Assembly: GCF_019097595.1 (NCBI RefSeq)
Contig: NC_080731.1
Location: 11,989,571 to 12,053,570 of the forward strand
DNA length: 64,000 bases
Direction: 5' to 3'
Source: Hemibagrus wyckioides
Lineage: Eukaryota > Chordata > Actinopteri > Siluriformes > Bagridae
A program made the translations under genes and the position numbers. Below are positions 13,401 through 26,300 of the stretch, in pieces; within the stretch, counting starts at the first letter, position 1, and every line of letters starts with the position of its first letter. A model generated the notes under the pieces. That model saw only the letters and a list, made by a program, of their open reading frames with translations, made no database searches and had not been told where the DNA came from.

Positions 13401-14758
13401 GACAGAACACAAGATCAACACCAAAATAAGATACATTTTATTCATTCATCTTCACTAACCCCTTTGTCCTGGTCAGGACTGCAGTAAGTTCAAAGCTCAT
13501 CATGGTAAGACTGGCCGCAAAGCAAGACCCTAAATCAAAAATAGCCACACATTTAGATGTGGGGGCAATTTAGTAGCCAACTAAAGTTCCCTTTTTATTA
13601 GGAAAGGGAAACCAGAAACCAGAAAGAAACCACACAGACCTGGAGAGAACAAGCAAAACTGATGATCTCATGACTGTGGAGCTGTGAGGCATTAACATGA
13701 CCTGCTGCTCCATTTTGCCAATTTAATTGAAGTGTCAACTCTTTCACTATAAGGTAGAAGTGAAGAAAAGCTTCCTGACATGCTGCTTGACTATCAAACA
13801 GTGGAAAAGGTGTTGCCTTGGAACATCCTGCTGCTGTTGGGTGGAGCTTTGGCACTGGCTAAAGGCAGTGAGGTATACTGAAAAGCCACTGACTTCAAAA
13901 TCATACCTGTTATACACTGCTGATCATCTCAGCTATTAACTGAGTTCACTAACAGTGCATGTATAGAGCATATCGTTCTGCATGGGCCATATATCAGTAC
14001 AGTGTGTAAATATTACAACAGACAAAATTATACATTATGAAATAAAATCAGACAAGGACTCTTAAAAAAGTAATGTTAAAACTGAGTATTTGTAGCCAAT
14101 ATATGTATAAAGATTCACTTTAATGGACCAGGCTTGTTTGTCTAGGTATCCCACCTGTCTTTTTGGCTTGGACAAAATCTCTTGCCTCTGGGGAACATCC
14201 CTCCCGTGGCTCTCTCCTTCGTTCTTTGCCTTGTAGTGACCATGCTCACCGAAGTCTGCAACAATGCCGTAATCAGCACTGTTTTCCTGCCTATTCTAGC
14301 CTCCATGGTAAGACATACATACATACTTAAGCACATAAGGAAAATGCAAAACTAAAGATTAATTAATATGTTTGTCCTTTCCTGTTGCATTACCAGGCAA
14401 ATGCTCTTAAGATACATCCACTGTCCATCATGCTGCCCACCACCATCAGCTCCTCATTTGCCTTTATGCTCCCAGTGGCCACACCACCCAATGCCATTAC
14501 ATTCAACTATGCCAATCTCAATATCATGGACATGGTGAGGCCTCAGCATCTTACTTTTGTTGTTGTCGTTGTTTTTTTAGGCTTTTCTATATGTAACGAA
14601 AATATATGGCTGTAATTGCATTATAGGTAAAGCCTGGACTTGTACTGAACCTGCTGGGGATAGTCTGCATAAACTTCGCTACTAAAACCTGGGGAACTGC
14701 AATGTTCCATTTAAACGAGTTCCCTACATGGGCTAATATCAGTACCAGGACTCCTTAA
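7411..14758 (+). CDS. SLC13-family Na+/dicarboxylate-type cotransporter (SLC13A2/A3/A5-like)
   Basis: SLC13 proteins couple sodium entry to uptake of di- and tricarboxylates (or sulfate) across the plasma membrane. Twelve exons give an unbroken 578-aa frame: 7411-7512, 9247-9375, 9464-9600, 9693-9901, 10577-10757, 11937-12059, 12459-12659, 12832-12935, 13754-13872, 14146-14307, 14397-14534, 14627-14758 (TAA). The length matches the family (about 570-600 aa) and the exon count matches human SLC13A2. Family landmarks are YWCTECLPL (exon 2), [10 protein letters not shown] (exon 3), GGTATLTG (exon 5), [10 protein letters not shown] (exon 7), [10 protein letters not shown] (exon 9) and [11 protein letters not shown] (exon 11). 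The start ATG opens the first hydrophobic helix. Short blocks such as VGVRPA and IIPSKFP look closest to SLC13A2, but I do not assign the paralogue. The two SNT motifs read TNI (140-142) and NNA (474-476), and the GT(A/G)PN loop reads GSFPN (240-244). Confidence 0.93.
11395..11590 (+). repeat. Dispersed repeat (TTGTATAGCGCTTTTAACAA family)
   Basis: This intronic stretch of the SLC13 gene begins TTGTATAGCGCTTTTAACAA and includes ACAGCTTTACAGAA, ATCCCTAATG and CCTTGAGAGGAACCAGACTT. The same ordered motifs recur at 47190-47480 and 49245-49445 (same orientation) and reversed at 29600-29770 and 62930-63110, so this is an interspersed family. I cannot assign it to a named class. Confidence 0.65.
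12995..13240 (+). repeat. Dispersed fish repeat in SLC13 intron 8
   Basis: The stretch contains GGGTTGCACAGTGGATCACG, GGGTTTCCTCAGGGTTCTCT, GGTTTCCTCCCAGCTCCC, CCCTAGGTGTGAATG and GGTGCCCTGCAATGGACTGG. This order of motifs is familiar from a very common teleost dispersed repeat. A degraded minus-oriented relative follows at 13440-13690 in the same intron, and further relatives lie at 45835-46140 and 43810-43930. Confidence 0.6.
13440..13690 (-). repeat. Degraded copy of the same dispersed repeat, opposite orientation
   Basis: Motifs of the 12995-13240 family appear reverse-complemented: TTCACTAACCCCTTTGTCCTGG, GGAAACCAGAAACC and CTGTGGAGCTGTGAGGCATT. Two copies in opposite orientation within one intron could pair in the pre-mRNA. 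It ends about 60 bp before exon 9 of the transporter gene. Confidence 0.5.
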
Positions 14759-15600
14759 CTGAAGACTTCTTCCTCTTTCTACAAGTCTAGCCCTGTGTGC
14801 AGGAAAAGAAAGAAGGAGAACAACACAGAAAGGACAAATGATCAAACCTGTGAATGACATCAGGAATGGATTCCAAAGGTGGAAAAAGCACAATTCTACA
14901 AGGTTTATTGGTTGTAGCCAATTGTGTAGGAAGAATGATTTGTACCTCATTTAAGGGGCATTAATCTCTTCACATACTATGTACCACACTAGCATATTGC
15001 CACCACTGGACATCATTCAAACACAGGAGAATGGCTCTGGAGACCACTGAAGATGATTTTTCTTCTGTTTACCTGATGAAGCTAGTGCTCAAAATGATCT
15101 TTGCCTGTTATAGAAAATGAGAATATCTAAAATGATATTCTGCACTCCAAAGATAAATTCAGGCGCTTTGGGTGAACAGTCACATACATTAGTGTCACAA
15201 TTAAAGCTACTAAAGTGAATAATTTTGCCAGTGATTATGGCCTGGAATTTATACTTCAGTGTATTTAAATAATTTACTATTTTTTAAAACTTGCTCCTTA
15301 CTGCAAAATGCTGTAGGCAAGTTATCAATATTTATGAAAAAATCACAGGCATGGTGTGTGATACATTGCTGTCTTGAATATGGACAGTACTACATATAAA
15401 AATTCTTAAAAAGTCTTAAAGTAGCCCATGCTAGCACAAGACAGACCGAACATTTTCCACAATTTTGCTGCAAAACGCACACACACACATGCACACACAC
15501 ACACACACAAAATTTACTGTTCCTGTTGATCTTCTGTCGTCTTCGTCGTCTGTATTTAGATTATTTGTAAATGACATTTAGTGATACAGAAATAAAAAAG
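14759..15600 (+). other. Putative 3' UTR of the SLC13 gene
   Basis: The stretch follows the stop codon without open frames. AATAAA at 15591-15596 is a candidate poly(A) signal. An (AC)n tract occupies 15477-15509. The extent of the UTR is a guess; only the stop codon is firm. Confidence 0.35.
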
Positions 15601-15934
15601 AAACAATATTGTTTGCTTTTTTGCAGTTTAAATGCACACTTCATAATGGCTTTTATGTTGAAACCTACAAACTTACTACTCCTACCTTATAAACAGTCTA
15701 GACAGGCTAGAAAAACAATAGTAAATAAATACACCATAGGTCTGAACACAAAAGTCTGTTAGAATTTTCAAACTTTATTAGAAATCCAAATTAGATGGTC
15801 ATTACTAGCTTTCTCTGTCAATTGAGCTTTAGACAATTAAGCTATAATCTTCATGCACAGAAAGCATCACTAGCCAATCATGTGAGACTTTTCTCTGGCA
15901 GAATAAAAACTCACACAACATACAGGAAACATGA

Positions 15935-16135
15935 AGCATTTACATTTTGGGCATTTGCCCTTATCTAGAGCAACTTACATTTTGCCCCATTTTTATACAA
16001 CTGAGCAATTAAAGGTTAAGGGCCATGCTAAAGGGCCCAGCAAGAACAGCTTGGTGGACCTGGGATTCAAACTCACAACCTTCTGGTCAGTAGTAACAAT
16101 GTCTTAACCACTAAGCTACCACAACCCCCCAGCAC
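15935..16135 (-). repeat. tRNA-derived SINE, minus strand
   Basis: Read on the minus strand it starts GGGGGTTGTGGTAGCTTAGT (A-box-like), then has a B-box-like GAGTTTGAATCCCAGG, GCTGGGCCCTTTAGCATGGC and an end ACTTACATTTTGGGC-type motif running into CATTTACATTTTGGGCATTT on the plus strand. This layout, a tRNA-like head followed by a conserved body, is that of fish V-SINE type elements. The pol III boxes are diverged, so this copy is probably inactive. Confidence 0.65.
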
Positions 16136-17248
16136 AAGCAGTGACATGGACCATAAATGGACATACTGTATATTGGTTAATACTGTATATTTAATAACTG
16201 GCAATATGTTTCCATATAATAACTTGCCTGATAAAGATTTTAAGCTGTTTATAATCATGTTATAGTTGTAGCACTCACAGTATAATGAAACTAATGAATT
16301 ACTATTCCATTCTTCTGTGTGAATGTTTACTATAAAAAGCTTGCTTTTGAGAAACTTGGAAACTGAGAAAAGAAAATTGACCTAAAAAAGTATTAGTGCT
16401 GGCAGTATACTGTATCAATCTGCTCTAAAGGTCTATTAAGCTAGAGGTTCAGGTGCTGTATACTGATTCTAGCAGCTTCATCCATGCCTCTGATACAAGA
16501 CACATGCTTGTGCATGCCAACAATGTATTTTTCATCTGCAGGTGAACCCAGAACCAACAGTTATGGAGTCAAAAAAAGGGGGTGCATGAAAGGAAAGTTT
16601 TCTTTTAATTAATACACTGCTGAATTTCAATGTTGGAAGAAGATAAGAATGTGAGAACATGTTTTCTTGTGGAAATTAACTGACACCACACACACAGTAG
16701 CGGTCTGAAGTCTGTGAAAAATACATTTAAAAATCCATATAAAATAAACTAAAATACTCATCAGCATGAAACCTAATAGCACACCTAAGCAGCATTTTAG
16801 CGTTGGAAGCATGTTTCTAGATATTACCGTTTACGCGATATGTTGCTTAAACTATTGCGAGAAATTCTCAAATAGTATATAAATACAACTCTCCAATATG
16901 GGAGGCAGGCGCGCTAACAAATTACCACACAGCCAACGCGGCTTGCTTATAAGCTATACATGCTTTATACAGCTATACGATTTCTTTTCCTTTCAGTCAA
17001 ATTGAAAAGATATAAATGTAAAGACGGCAAAATGTCAAGTACAGTATACCGCGAAACACGTTGGGCTAACTTTTTAGAACTTTGTGATCTAGAGCTCAGT
17101 AACACGTCAGCTCAAGCAGCCATCTTGGCATTTGTGACGTCACCGAAGGTGATGACGGAAAGAATTAGATTCAGTGTTTAACTTTTTTTTTTTTTACTGG
17201 AGGCTGTTTTAACCTAGTTAAGCAGTTTATCGAGTTAACCGTGCCACG
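16136..17248 (+). other. Intergenic DNA and promoter-proximal region of the coiled-coil gene
   Basis: No exon was found. From about 16900 the sequence becomes less AT-rich, and several CpG-containing motifs appear ahead of the start codon at 17249. The upstream part looks like ordinary AT-rich intergenic DNA. Confidence 0.4.
17119..17142 (+). promoter_or_regulatory. YY1-like and CRE motifs upstream of the coiled-coil gene
   Basis: GCCATCTTG at 17119-17127 fits the YY1 core. A full palindromic cAMP-response element, TGACGTCA, lies at 17135-17142, eight bases further on. Both sit 107-130 bp before the proposed start codon, where a TATA-less promoter of a broadly expressed gene would be expected. 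Function is inferred from motif and position only. Confidence 0.45.
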
Positions 17249-17336
17249 ATGCTACATTTAATAAGTTTACCCACAGAACTTTATTATTTTATAAAGAAGC
17301 GAAGAGATGGAGAGAAAACGGACACGGAGGGTAGGA

Positions 17337-17397
<61 letters not shown>

Positions 17398-20300
17398 AGT
17401 TGAGTTCTGTCCGTTTTTTAACACACCACGTTAGTAAATGTTTTTCAGTCCTTGATGAGCCGAGTGCCTGTAAGACTCTAAGCAGTAATGAGTGTATATC
17501 ATGGAGACCGTGATGTTCTGCTTGTTTGTATTTAGACCCAGTACAGTCGGGCTCTTTGCTGGATCCAGGCTTGGAGTGTGATGGTGAAACACAGACTGAC
17601 CACGCTGTTCCTGAGGTACTGACCAAACCACCATCACATCCATCTCCACTTCTACACCTCAGTAAAACACTGCGTTATGGTCACTTCAGTGACTCCAGCA
17701 GGCGCTAGCTATTAGCTAGGTAGCTACATTAGCTTAGCTGTTAGCCTGGATTAGCGTTTATGTGCAGTATGTAACGAGACTCCTTATCACCAGAAACATC
17801 CAGTTTTGAATAAAACTGTTTGTTATAATTTCTTTTTTAAAAGAATAGTTATTAGTAGTTATTGCCAGCTGTATAAACTAGCAGATTGTTAGATAAAGCG
17901 ATGCTAAGCACCTCTCCTGTATAACTTTTCCCCGGTTAAACCTGTTCATGTGTCCTGAGAGAGAGAGAGGTTTAATGTTAATGTTTAATGTTCAGTGTTT
18001 TGCTGTTTGACATGAAAGTTAATAATATTCAGTTTTTTCTTCATTTCTACAATATATTACCAGCAATTCTACACAGTGTCACATTGAACATGGATCTAGC
18101 TCGTATTCAGTAAGCTGGAGAAACAGAAATAATAATAGTGTAGAAATAATTGTGCCAATAATAATAAAAATGAGCTTCCTGTATTTCTGTTTAATAAAAT
18201 ACTCAATAATCTAACAAACAATTTTACATTAGCATATTTTTAGAATATTTATAAATATTTCTGTGTCTTGGTGAAAAACAAATGTTTCCATGAATATTTA
18301 GAATTTGTCATTACATCTTTCCAGAACATTTTATCATCTTTTCATCTGGTGTGTTCATTGTGTTCTGTTTCCCTGAGTTCTTTGTCAGTCCTCAGAATGT
18401 CTGAATTTGTGTGTAAAAGTGAATTATAAACATTACAGGGGTCTGTGAGCGAGGCTGAGGAGAAGAGTCAGAAGGGGGAGGTGTCCAGTTCTCTGCTGGA
18501 CAGTGAGAGGTCCATCCTGGAGGAGCGAGTGAGGGAGCTGGAGGAACAGCTGTGTGAGTGTGAGAGAAAACTCAAGGTGAGAGAGAAAAGACTCACAGTG
18601 ACAGGACTTTTTAAAATAACATGAGGAACAAATAAAACCTTTATATAACGCTCCCATGTCCGGTCTTGGTGTGTGATGCTTGTGCACGATTCGTCTGTGG
18701 AGTCAGATTCTGTACAACACCAGAAAGGGACGGAGCCTGTGTGAGTTTGATTAGAATGAAATTTAAACTGGTTTATTGGGTTAATTTGAGTTTATCAAAG
18801 AGAGAGAGTAATAGCTGGATTTTGGGCTGATTATTCCCCGTATCAGATGTGATAGTCTCCTCTTGTTCTCAGCACAGTTTGGCCCTTGCTGTTTTCAAGG
18901 CCGTCTTGTCCTCTGCTCTGAAGGCGGAGTCTCAGGACTTCAGCAGCGGCTGCACCTTTGCAGTAATCTATGACTTCTTTTTGCAGCGTGTGGTGATGGT
19001 CTTGGAGACAGGCACATCATCGATGCACTTGTCGATGTAGCTGGTCATTGATGCCGTGTACTCGTCCAAGTTGATCGAGTCGCCGTTGGTTGTATCCTCC
19101 CTGAACATGTTCCAGTCAGTGCAGTGAAAACAGTCCTGAAGAGATGGCTCCTGGTGGCCAGGTTTTCACCTGTTTCAGAACCGGTTTAGAGTGACTGACG
19201 AGCGGTCTGTATGCTGGAATTAGAATGACAGAGATGTGGTCTGAGTAGCCAAGGTGGGGGTGGGACTCCACATGGTATGCTCTGGGGAATGTTTGTGTAA
19301 ACGAGATCCAGCCCCTCTCGTTGAAAAGTCCGCATGCTGATGGAATTTAGGGAGCAATGATTTGAGATTTGCATGGTTGAAATCTCTGGCTATAATAAAC
19401 AGTCCATCGGGGTGAGCATTCTGAAGATCGCTAATAGCCCCATAGAGTTCACATAGAGCCCCCTTAGCATTAGCGTTGGGGGGAATGTACAGTCCAACAA
19501 CAAAAACAGTGGTGAATTCCTGAGGTAAATAAAACTGTCACGAACTCCACAAGCAATATACAGTAACTAGAAACAAGCTTCTATATTATTGTGTTTTTTT
19601 GTAAACACACACACCGCGAGTCTTATCACACACAGCTGCATTTCTGTTAGCACCAAGCGAGGTGAGCACGAAGCTTCTCCAGCACATCGTCATGTCGGTT
19701 GGTTGGTTGTTGCATGATTTCTGTACTGTAATAGTGTCTGGCATGAACACTGCTGTCTCTGGTGTCCATATACCCTGAAAAGTCGGGATAAAGACGTGAG
19801 AATAGCACTGTTTTGGATCTGGAGTGGCCGCTGTGTGCTACTGCTGTGCCATCATCTTGGATCTCTGTAAACAGAGGGAACAAGCTGAGAGTTGTTTACT
19901 TTCCAGGTCACTCTGGCTGAATCTGAGGAGAAACACAAGCAGGCGATGGAGTCCATTGAACAGATGCAGAAGCAGGATGCTGACCTGAAGTCCGAGGTGG
20001 ACACACTGAAAGACACAGTGCAGGAGTTGGGCCACCTGCTCACTGAAAAACACATAGAGTGCACTGACACAGCAATGGTAAGTGAGGAAATCCTTTCCTC
20101 ATAAGCAGTTCCTTCAGAAATAAGGTAACTTCACAGGCTTTATGTATAAGAACGAAAGAAAAAATTCACTTTACTTTAAGATGCTAGTTTTGATATTGAC
20201 TGTTGAAGTTATATTTGTGAACATGAAGCACTGAGGTTTGAGCTTCTTTTCGCTGTGGCTGTGTTTTAGTTGTATGAGACAGAGAAAAAACTTCGCAAGC

Positions 20301-23300
20301 ATGTGCAGTCCGAGTACAAACAGAAGGAGGAGAAGTTTAATCAGGAAACCAGCTCTCTGAGGGTAAACTTTTCTCCTCAACCTTTACTGTGTTTGTTGGT
20401 GTCCAGTGTTTTTTAGTCCTGTTTTTGAGGGCGTTTTGGTTTTGTTGAATGTCCAGGTCGCTCTGAATGAAGCCGAAAGGAAATACGAGCAGGTGATGGA
20501 GTCCAATGAGCAGCTGGAGATCAAGAACTCCAAACTGTGGTCCGATATGAGGTTAATGCAAGATGCCATGCTGGAGCTGGATGTAGAGCTCTCTCTGACC
20601 CGGATACGCTATAATGAACTGAAGATGGTAAGTGAGAAAAATCCTTGCATTAAAGTGTTCGTTTAGAGGTATGTGAGGACTCATGGTGATCATAATGCAA
20701 TGAGGAGTTATTTAATGAATACAGAAATGTATTTTAAATAGGAAATGCAGGTTTTTTATTGATTACATTGTAGACATGAACCTAGAGCTCTCGAGTCTGA
20801 ACCTCTTTTTGCTGTGTTTTAGGAGTGTGAGTTAAAGAAACGTGAGTTGAACAACTTGCAGTCCAAGCAGAATGAGATGGAGGAAACATCACTGAAGGTG
20901 AGTTTTACTTATTATGAGTCCAATACATCGTAATCCATTCTGAGGATTACTGCATACTGAGCAGTTCCTCCATTTTTAACTTCATATTTGAGCTTCTATT
21001 TTTTAAAGACGTTAGCTCACAAATTCAGCTAGATAATGTGGGACATGGGGGAAACAGTTATTCAGTGATGGAGCTCTGATGTTTAATCTATTTTCTCTCT
21101 GCTTGTCACTGCTAATACAAGCAAGCTGTACTTAACCATCGAGCAGTGTTAAGTTGGTTGGATTGGGTTAATTGTTTCATGTTTCGATGATTTTTTTAAA
21201 CTGGAACTAGGATTTGTTTCGATACTAGTCCTCATTTAGACACTGGATCTTATATTAAATTTATTTAAGGCTTAACTTTTAACATTACTTACTTTAGTCC
21301 ATGTGGTGCAAGTCCCCAGTTTCTTCTTCACTAAAATTCACAGTACTTTGTAGTTCCTACTTTCTAACTGACGATTAAACGTCTCCATGGCTGTATTTTA
21401 GGAGTGTGAGAGAGAGAAGGAGGCTCACAGTGTCCTGAAGTTCGATCAGATGACTTCAACACATCACGAGGAGTTACTACACGTAAGTGTTTCATCTCAT
21501 GACTGCTTGAGTGTGTGTGTGTGTGTGTGTGTAGTTCTTTTTATTCCAAATAAGAGACAGAAGATGTGAAACAGTAAATAAAGCTCTGTTTGTTGAATTT
21601 TCAGGCCATTCAGGCTAAAGCTACAGGGCTTCACAGGGAAGTGACGGAAGGTGACCTGAAGAGGGATGAGGATGAGTTGAACAAACTGCGAGAGACAGTG
21701 CAGCAGCTGGAGAGAGAGCTCTCTGAGTCATGCAGGAAATGTGAAGAGATAAAAAGAGTAAGCATTAAAAAGTTTGCATTAAACAGTTCGTTCTGAATGA
21801 ATGAACATCTATAAGATGCTGGGTGTCTTTTTTTTATGAAAGGAAGTGACATATTGTAGATGAATTTATTGTAGGACATTGTAGAAATATTAAGCAGTCA
21901 AGTTTAAACCTTCTTGGCCTGTTTTTTTATGGGAGGAGGATCGCAGTATCCAGATGCTTCCGTGCAGAAAGATGATGGAAGTGTTAGAACAGTTCAGTGA
22001 GTTAATAAATGTCTCCATGGCTGTATTTTAGGAGTATGAGAGAGAGAAGGAACATCACAGTGTGCTGAAGTGTGATCAGATGTCTTCAACACACCTCATG
22101 GAGTTACTACAGGTAAGTTTTATCTTCTCATGTTACCATGACTGCTAGTGTGTGTGTGTGTGAGTGTGTGTTCAGGATCTTGACAGATGATGATCCTCAG
22201 TAGTGTCAGATTGCGTGCATTGATGTAAATAATGGCGACAAGCTTTACGTTTTGAACTTGCAGGTGTCTCAGGCTGAAGCTGAGGAGAAATTTGAGTACA
22301 TTGCTCAGCTGGAAAATGAGAACTCTGACCTGAAGTCCCAGGTGAAGACATTGCAAGACTCACTGCAGGGGCTGAGCTGTCTGCTCGCTGAGACGCGCAA
22401 GAAGTGTGAAAAGGAAAAAGAGGTAAAATCCTTACATTAACCAGGTCCTTTAGACACCATGTCAGGACTCATGGTCCTCATGAGTTACAACACAAGCTAC
22501 ACACACCTTAACAAAATCTCAACTGTATTATTAATTAATTTTTTTAACTGAATAAAAGTGGTGCATTGTAGATGTGAACATTAAGTCGTAAGTCTCTTGC
22601 TCCATGGTTGTGTTTTAGAAGCATACAGCAACGAAGGGCATCCTTCAGTCCGTGCAGACCAGGACCAGAAAACGGGAGAGATTTTTAATTCAGAAAAGAA
22701 AAGCCATTCAGGTACGCGTCTTCTAAACAAATCACAACTGTGTGTATGTGTGTGTATGTGTGTGTGTGTGTGTGAATTCCCCCAAAGTATCTGAATGTGT
22801 ATGTAGGAGTGAATAAAGACACGAAGCTTTGAACCTTTCAGGAATCTCTGGCTGAACTTGAAAGAAATTATACGGCGGCAATGGAGAGAAATACTCAGCT
22901 GGAGAATGATAATTTTAACTTTATTACTGAAGTGCACTTAATGAGTGAACAACTGCACGAAATGAGAGAAGAACTCTCTGCGACCCAGAGGCTGTTAGAG
23001 CAGACATCGTCGGTGAGTGGAAAAAAAAATCCTTACGTTGACCAGTTCCTGTAGCGGTAATGTGAGAAGCGGTGATGTTCATGTTACAGGTTATATGGGC
23101 TTGAGCAAAGTAAAGTTGTATTTTTCTTAAATAGAAGTGGTGCGTTGTAGATGTGAACATTAAGCACACAAGTCTGAACCTCTTCTGCTTCATGGATGTG
23201 TTCTAGGGGCTACAGCTAAAAACTCACCGGCTCAGTCAGATAGAATCCACCTGGAAATGTTTTAGTGAAACTGTGATGAAGGTAAGCTTTATTTATTTTT

Positions 23301-26300
23301 TTTTAGAAAATTAAAAAAGCCTAAAATCCAGTCTGAGTGCTATTGCAAGCGATGTCTTGAATTTGTACCTCCTATATTTTAAATTCATTTGGTACTGAAG
23401 CTGTTTTAGTCGCCAGATCTCCTTAAGAGCTTTTTAAAAATGTCAGTTTTATCCGCATGGTACCAAGTCCTCAGTTTCTACTGAAGTAAAGGAGAATTTA
23501 GCAGTTTAGTACTGAAGTTTCTGCTCCATTGCTGTGTTTTAGGATCATGAGGCTGAGTGTCTCGCTCACGGAGTCCTGAAGGGGCAGTACAGTGAATTGA
23601 AGCAACAACACGACAAGTTGCAAGAGGTAAGTTTCGTCTCGTTAGGTCCTGAAAGCGGTTCTGTACTGTGTGTCAGTTATGGGTCAGAAAAAAGAATATA
23701 GACCCTTCAGGCATTTCACACTTGTTTATAAAATAATTAATAATATTCAAGCCTCAAACTAGTTCTGATCTTGTGAACTGTGTGTGAGGACTCCTCATGT
23801 TCATGCCCTAGGCCTTTAATAATGTTTTAGAAAAATAGCAGAAGAAATAAAAAAGTAAATACCACAGTGTCCTGAGGTTTGACCAGTAACAGAGCCTCCA
23901 CTACAATGCCCCTGGGGAATGTCATCATTGTCTAATGAGTAACAAACTAGTTTGTAAAGCCAACACAAAGGCTCACTCTGCCCTGACCACTACAACAGTA
24001 AAGCCACTGGGCTGATCGAATTTTCGTGTTCACTCGGAGAAGATGTCTGAGTCGTGCTGCTGCTGCTATCTCTGAGCTGGTATCTGAGAAGAGTGGGGGA
24101 AAAACACAGTGAGACAGTGACTGAATAGCAAAAGACTTTAAAATTTACTGAGGGAGTATTTATACAGTAGAAAGGTGTAGTATTCAGCGTTATCTACATG
24201 CAGCATTGATAAACAGAGACGTTAGCAGAAACAGATGTGGTGGTATCTACTGACGGTCTGATGAGTTTGTCATGGAGTGTCTGGTCTCGGCACATGTTTA
24301 TCAGAACAAAATGGAAAGAATGTCATTACAGTCAGCTCATAGCCAGGGTCTCAAGGATCCTGCCCTGTCTATATAGGCTTATTAGGGGAACATGGGGTAA
24401 AAGTAGGGGAAGTAGTTAGGAGTAGGGAGAGACGTTAGAATTTAATGACCACAGGGAAGGAGAGTAAGGAGAGAGTGTAGCAAAGTATGGAGAGTCATTA
24501 GGGTGTAACGATCAGAGAATGTTAGGGGAAAGTGGACCTGTGAAGAGGTCTTGATCTTCTTAGGGATGGATGAAAAATAGGAGACAGGTTGTGCTTAAGA
24601 CCTCCATCTCTGTTGAGAGAAAATTTTCCATCTGGATATAGATGACTTTACTCCTCTCTCAAACCATCTGTCTTCTCTGTCTAAGATGTCTACCTTATCG
24701 TCCTCAAATGTGTGTCCTTTGTCCTTCAGATGAAGATACTCTGCTGATTCTGGTCTTGAGGTATTGCTCCTTCTGTGTAGTACTTGTTGTGTCTCTACAG
24801 TGTAGAATTCTGAAAACTGCACTGGACCACTCGTATGTGGTGTTTTCCAAAAATCCTTTTTAGCTTGTTGGACACTCCAGGTATGTGAGGAAATATGAGG
24901 TTTTTCATTGGCTCTGGGTCTCAGCTCTATCTATCACCTGGAAGGAGTTGAGTGCCTTCTTCTCCACATCCTCCATGTATAGGTTGGCCACAATAAGTGA
25001 CAGCGGGAAGCCCGTGGTGAAGCCATGTTTCTGTCTGTAGAAATCACCTCTGAAAGTGAGGTAGACACAGACCTGTTAAGACACAGGTTTAGGAGAGAGC
25101 AGATCTAGTCTGGGTTGATGCTTCTTCTAGGGTTGAGGCTGCTGTCGTTGTCCATTGGTGGAATCCTGCCAACTTCCCTCAAACTGAAGAAACTTCTCGG
25201 ACGAGTAGTGAAACATTTTGAGCTAACAAGAAAGAAGTCCAGTTGACATGACTCAACCTGGAGAACCTCACCTAGATAACTGAGAATCTTCACGTACTGT
25301 AATATTAAAATTAAGTAATGTCATGGTGTCTGAGTTTAAGACAGGTGACACTAGGTGGACATAATGTTGCTTATGGAATTTAAAGTGAAGAAAACCTGAT
25401 GTAATTGAATCAGAATCAGCTTTATTGCCAAGTACTGTGGGTTTTAAACGTACAAGGAATTTGTCTTGGTGTATTTGTTCACACCAATAAAAAAGAAAAA
25501 TATAAAGAAAAATCTAAAAATTTGAAGAAAGATTAACTGTGTAGAAAATATAGATTAATATATACACTGTGTAATTGTGCAGTATTATATTGTATGCTAC
25601 AGTCAGTGCAGAAATGAGTAGGAAGCTATGGCTATCTGAACTGTGTGTGTTAATGTGACACATATGAACACAACAAAGGGGATAAGAGTAGGTTCTGCAT
25701 AATGCTATCTTACTTGATATGAAACATGTAAAGGAGATTTACATGGGTACAAGTGGAAGCCTGGCTTTCCCTAAAACCTAAGAAATTGAAATATGACGTT
25801 AAAAAGTATCTACATTGTTCATCAGTCATTTAATATTTTAGAGAGAGAGAGGAGTTTTTACATAGAAAAACCATTACATGACAAGCCGTGTGTAACCTTT
25901 AACCAAAGGAGTGGACGGTTGTAAGCAACCATCGGTCACTGAAATGGTGGTGAACATGTCAGACTAGACATATGAGTTCCAGTGAGAAGTGCATGGAGGT
26001 GCAGTAGTGCGTAGTTTGTTTTGCTATTTTTTTTTGCTACAGACATTGCAAGTTCATTAATTTCCATAATTTGATGGTAATAAGTCTAGCAAGCTGCCAC
26101 TGCTTTCTTCACCTAGTAGATGAGCTACAAAAACAGACTGCCTATTATACTACAACCTTACAAAATATTACTTATTAGGTCCCCATGATGCACAAATCCA
26201 GGGTTGCCAGTGTTTTTACTCCAAATTGGGCTACTTCTATAAACATGTGTTTCAAGTGCAGACTTAGAATTTGATGTGTTTTAGGATCCATGTTTAGTAT

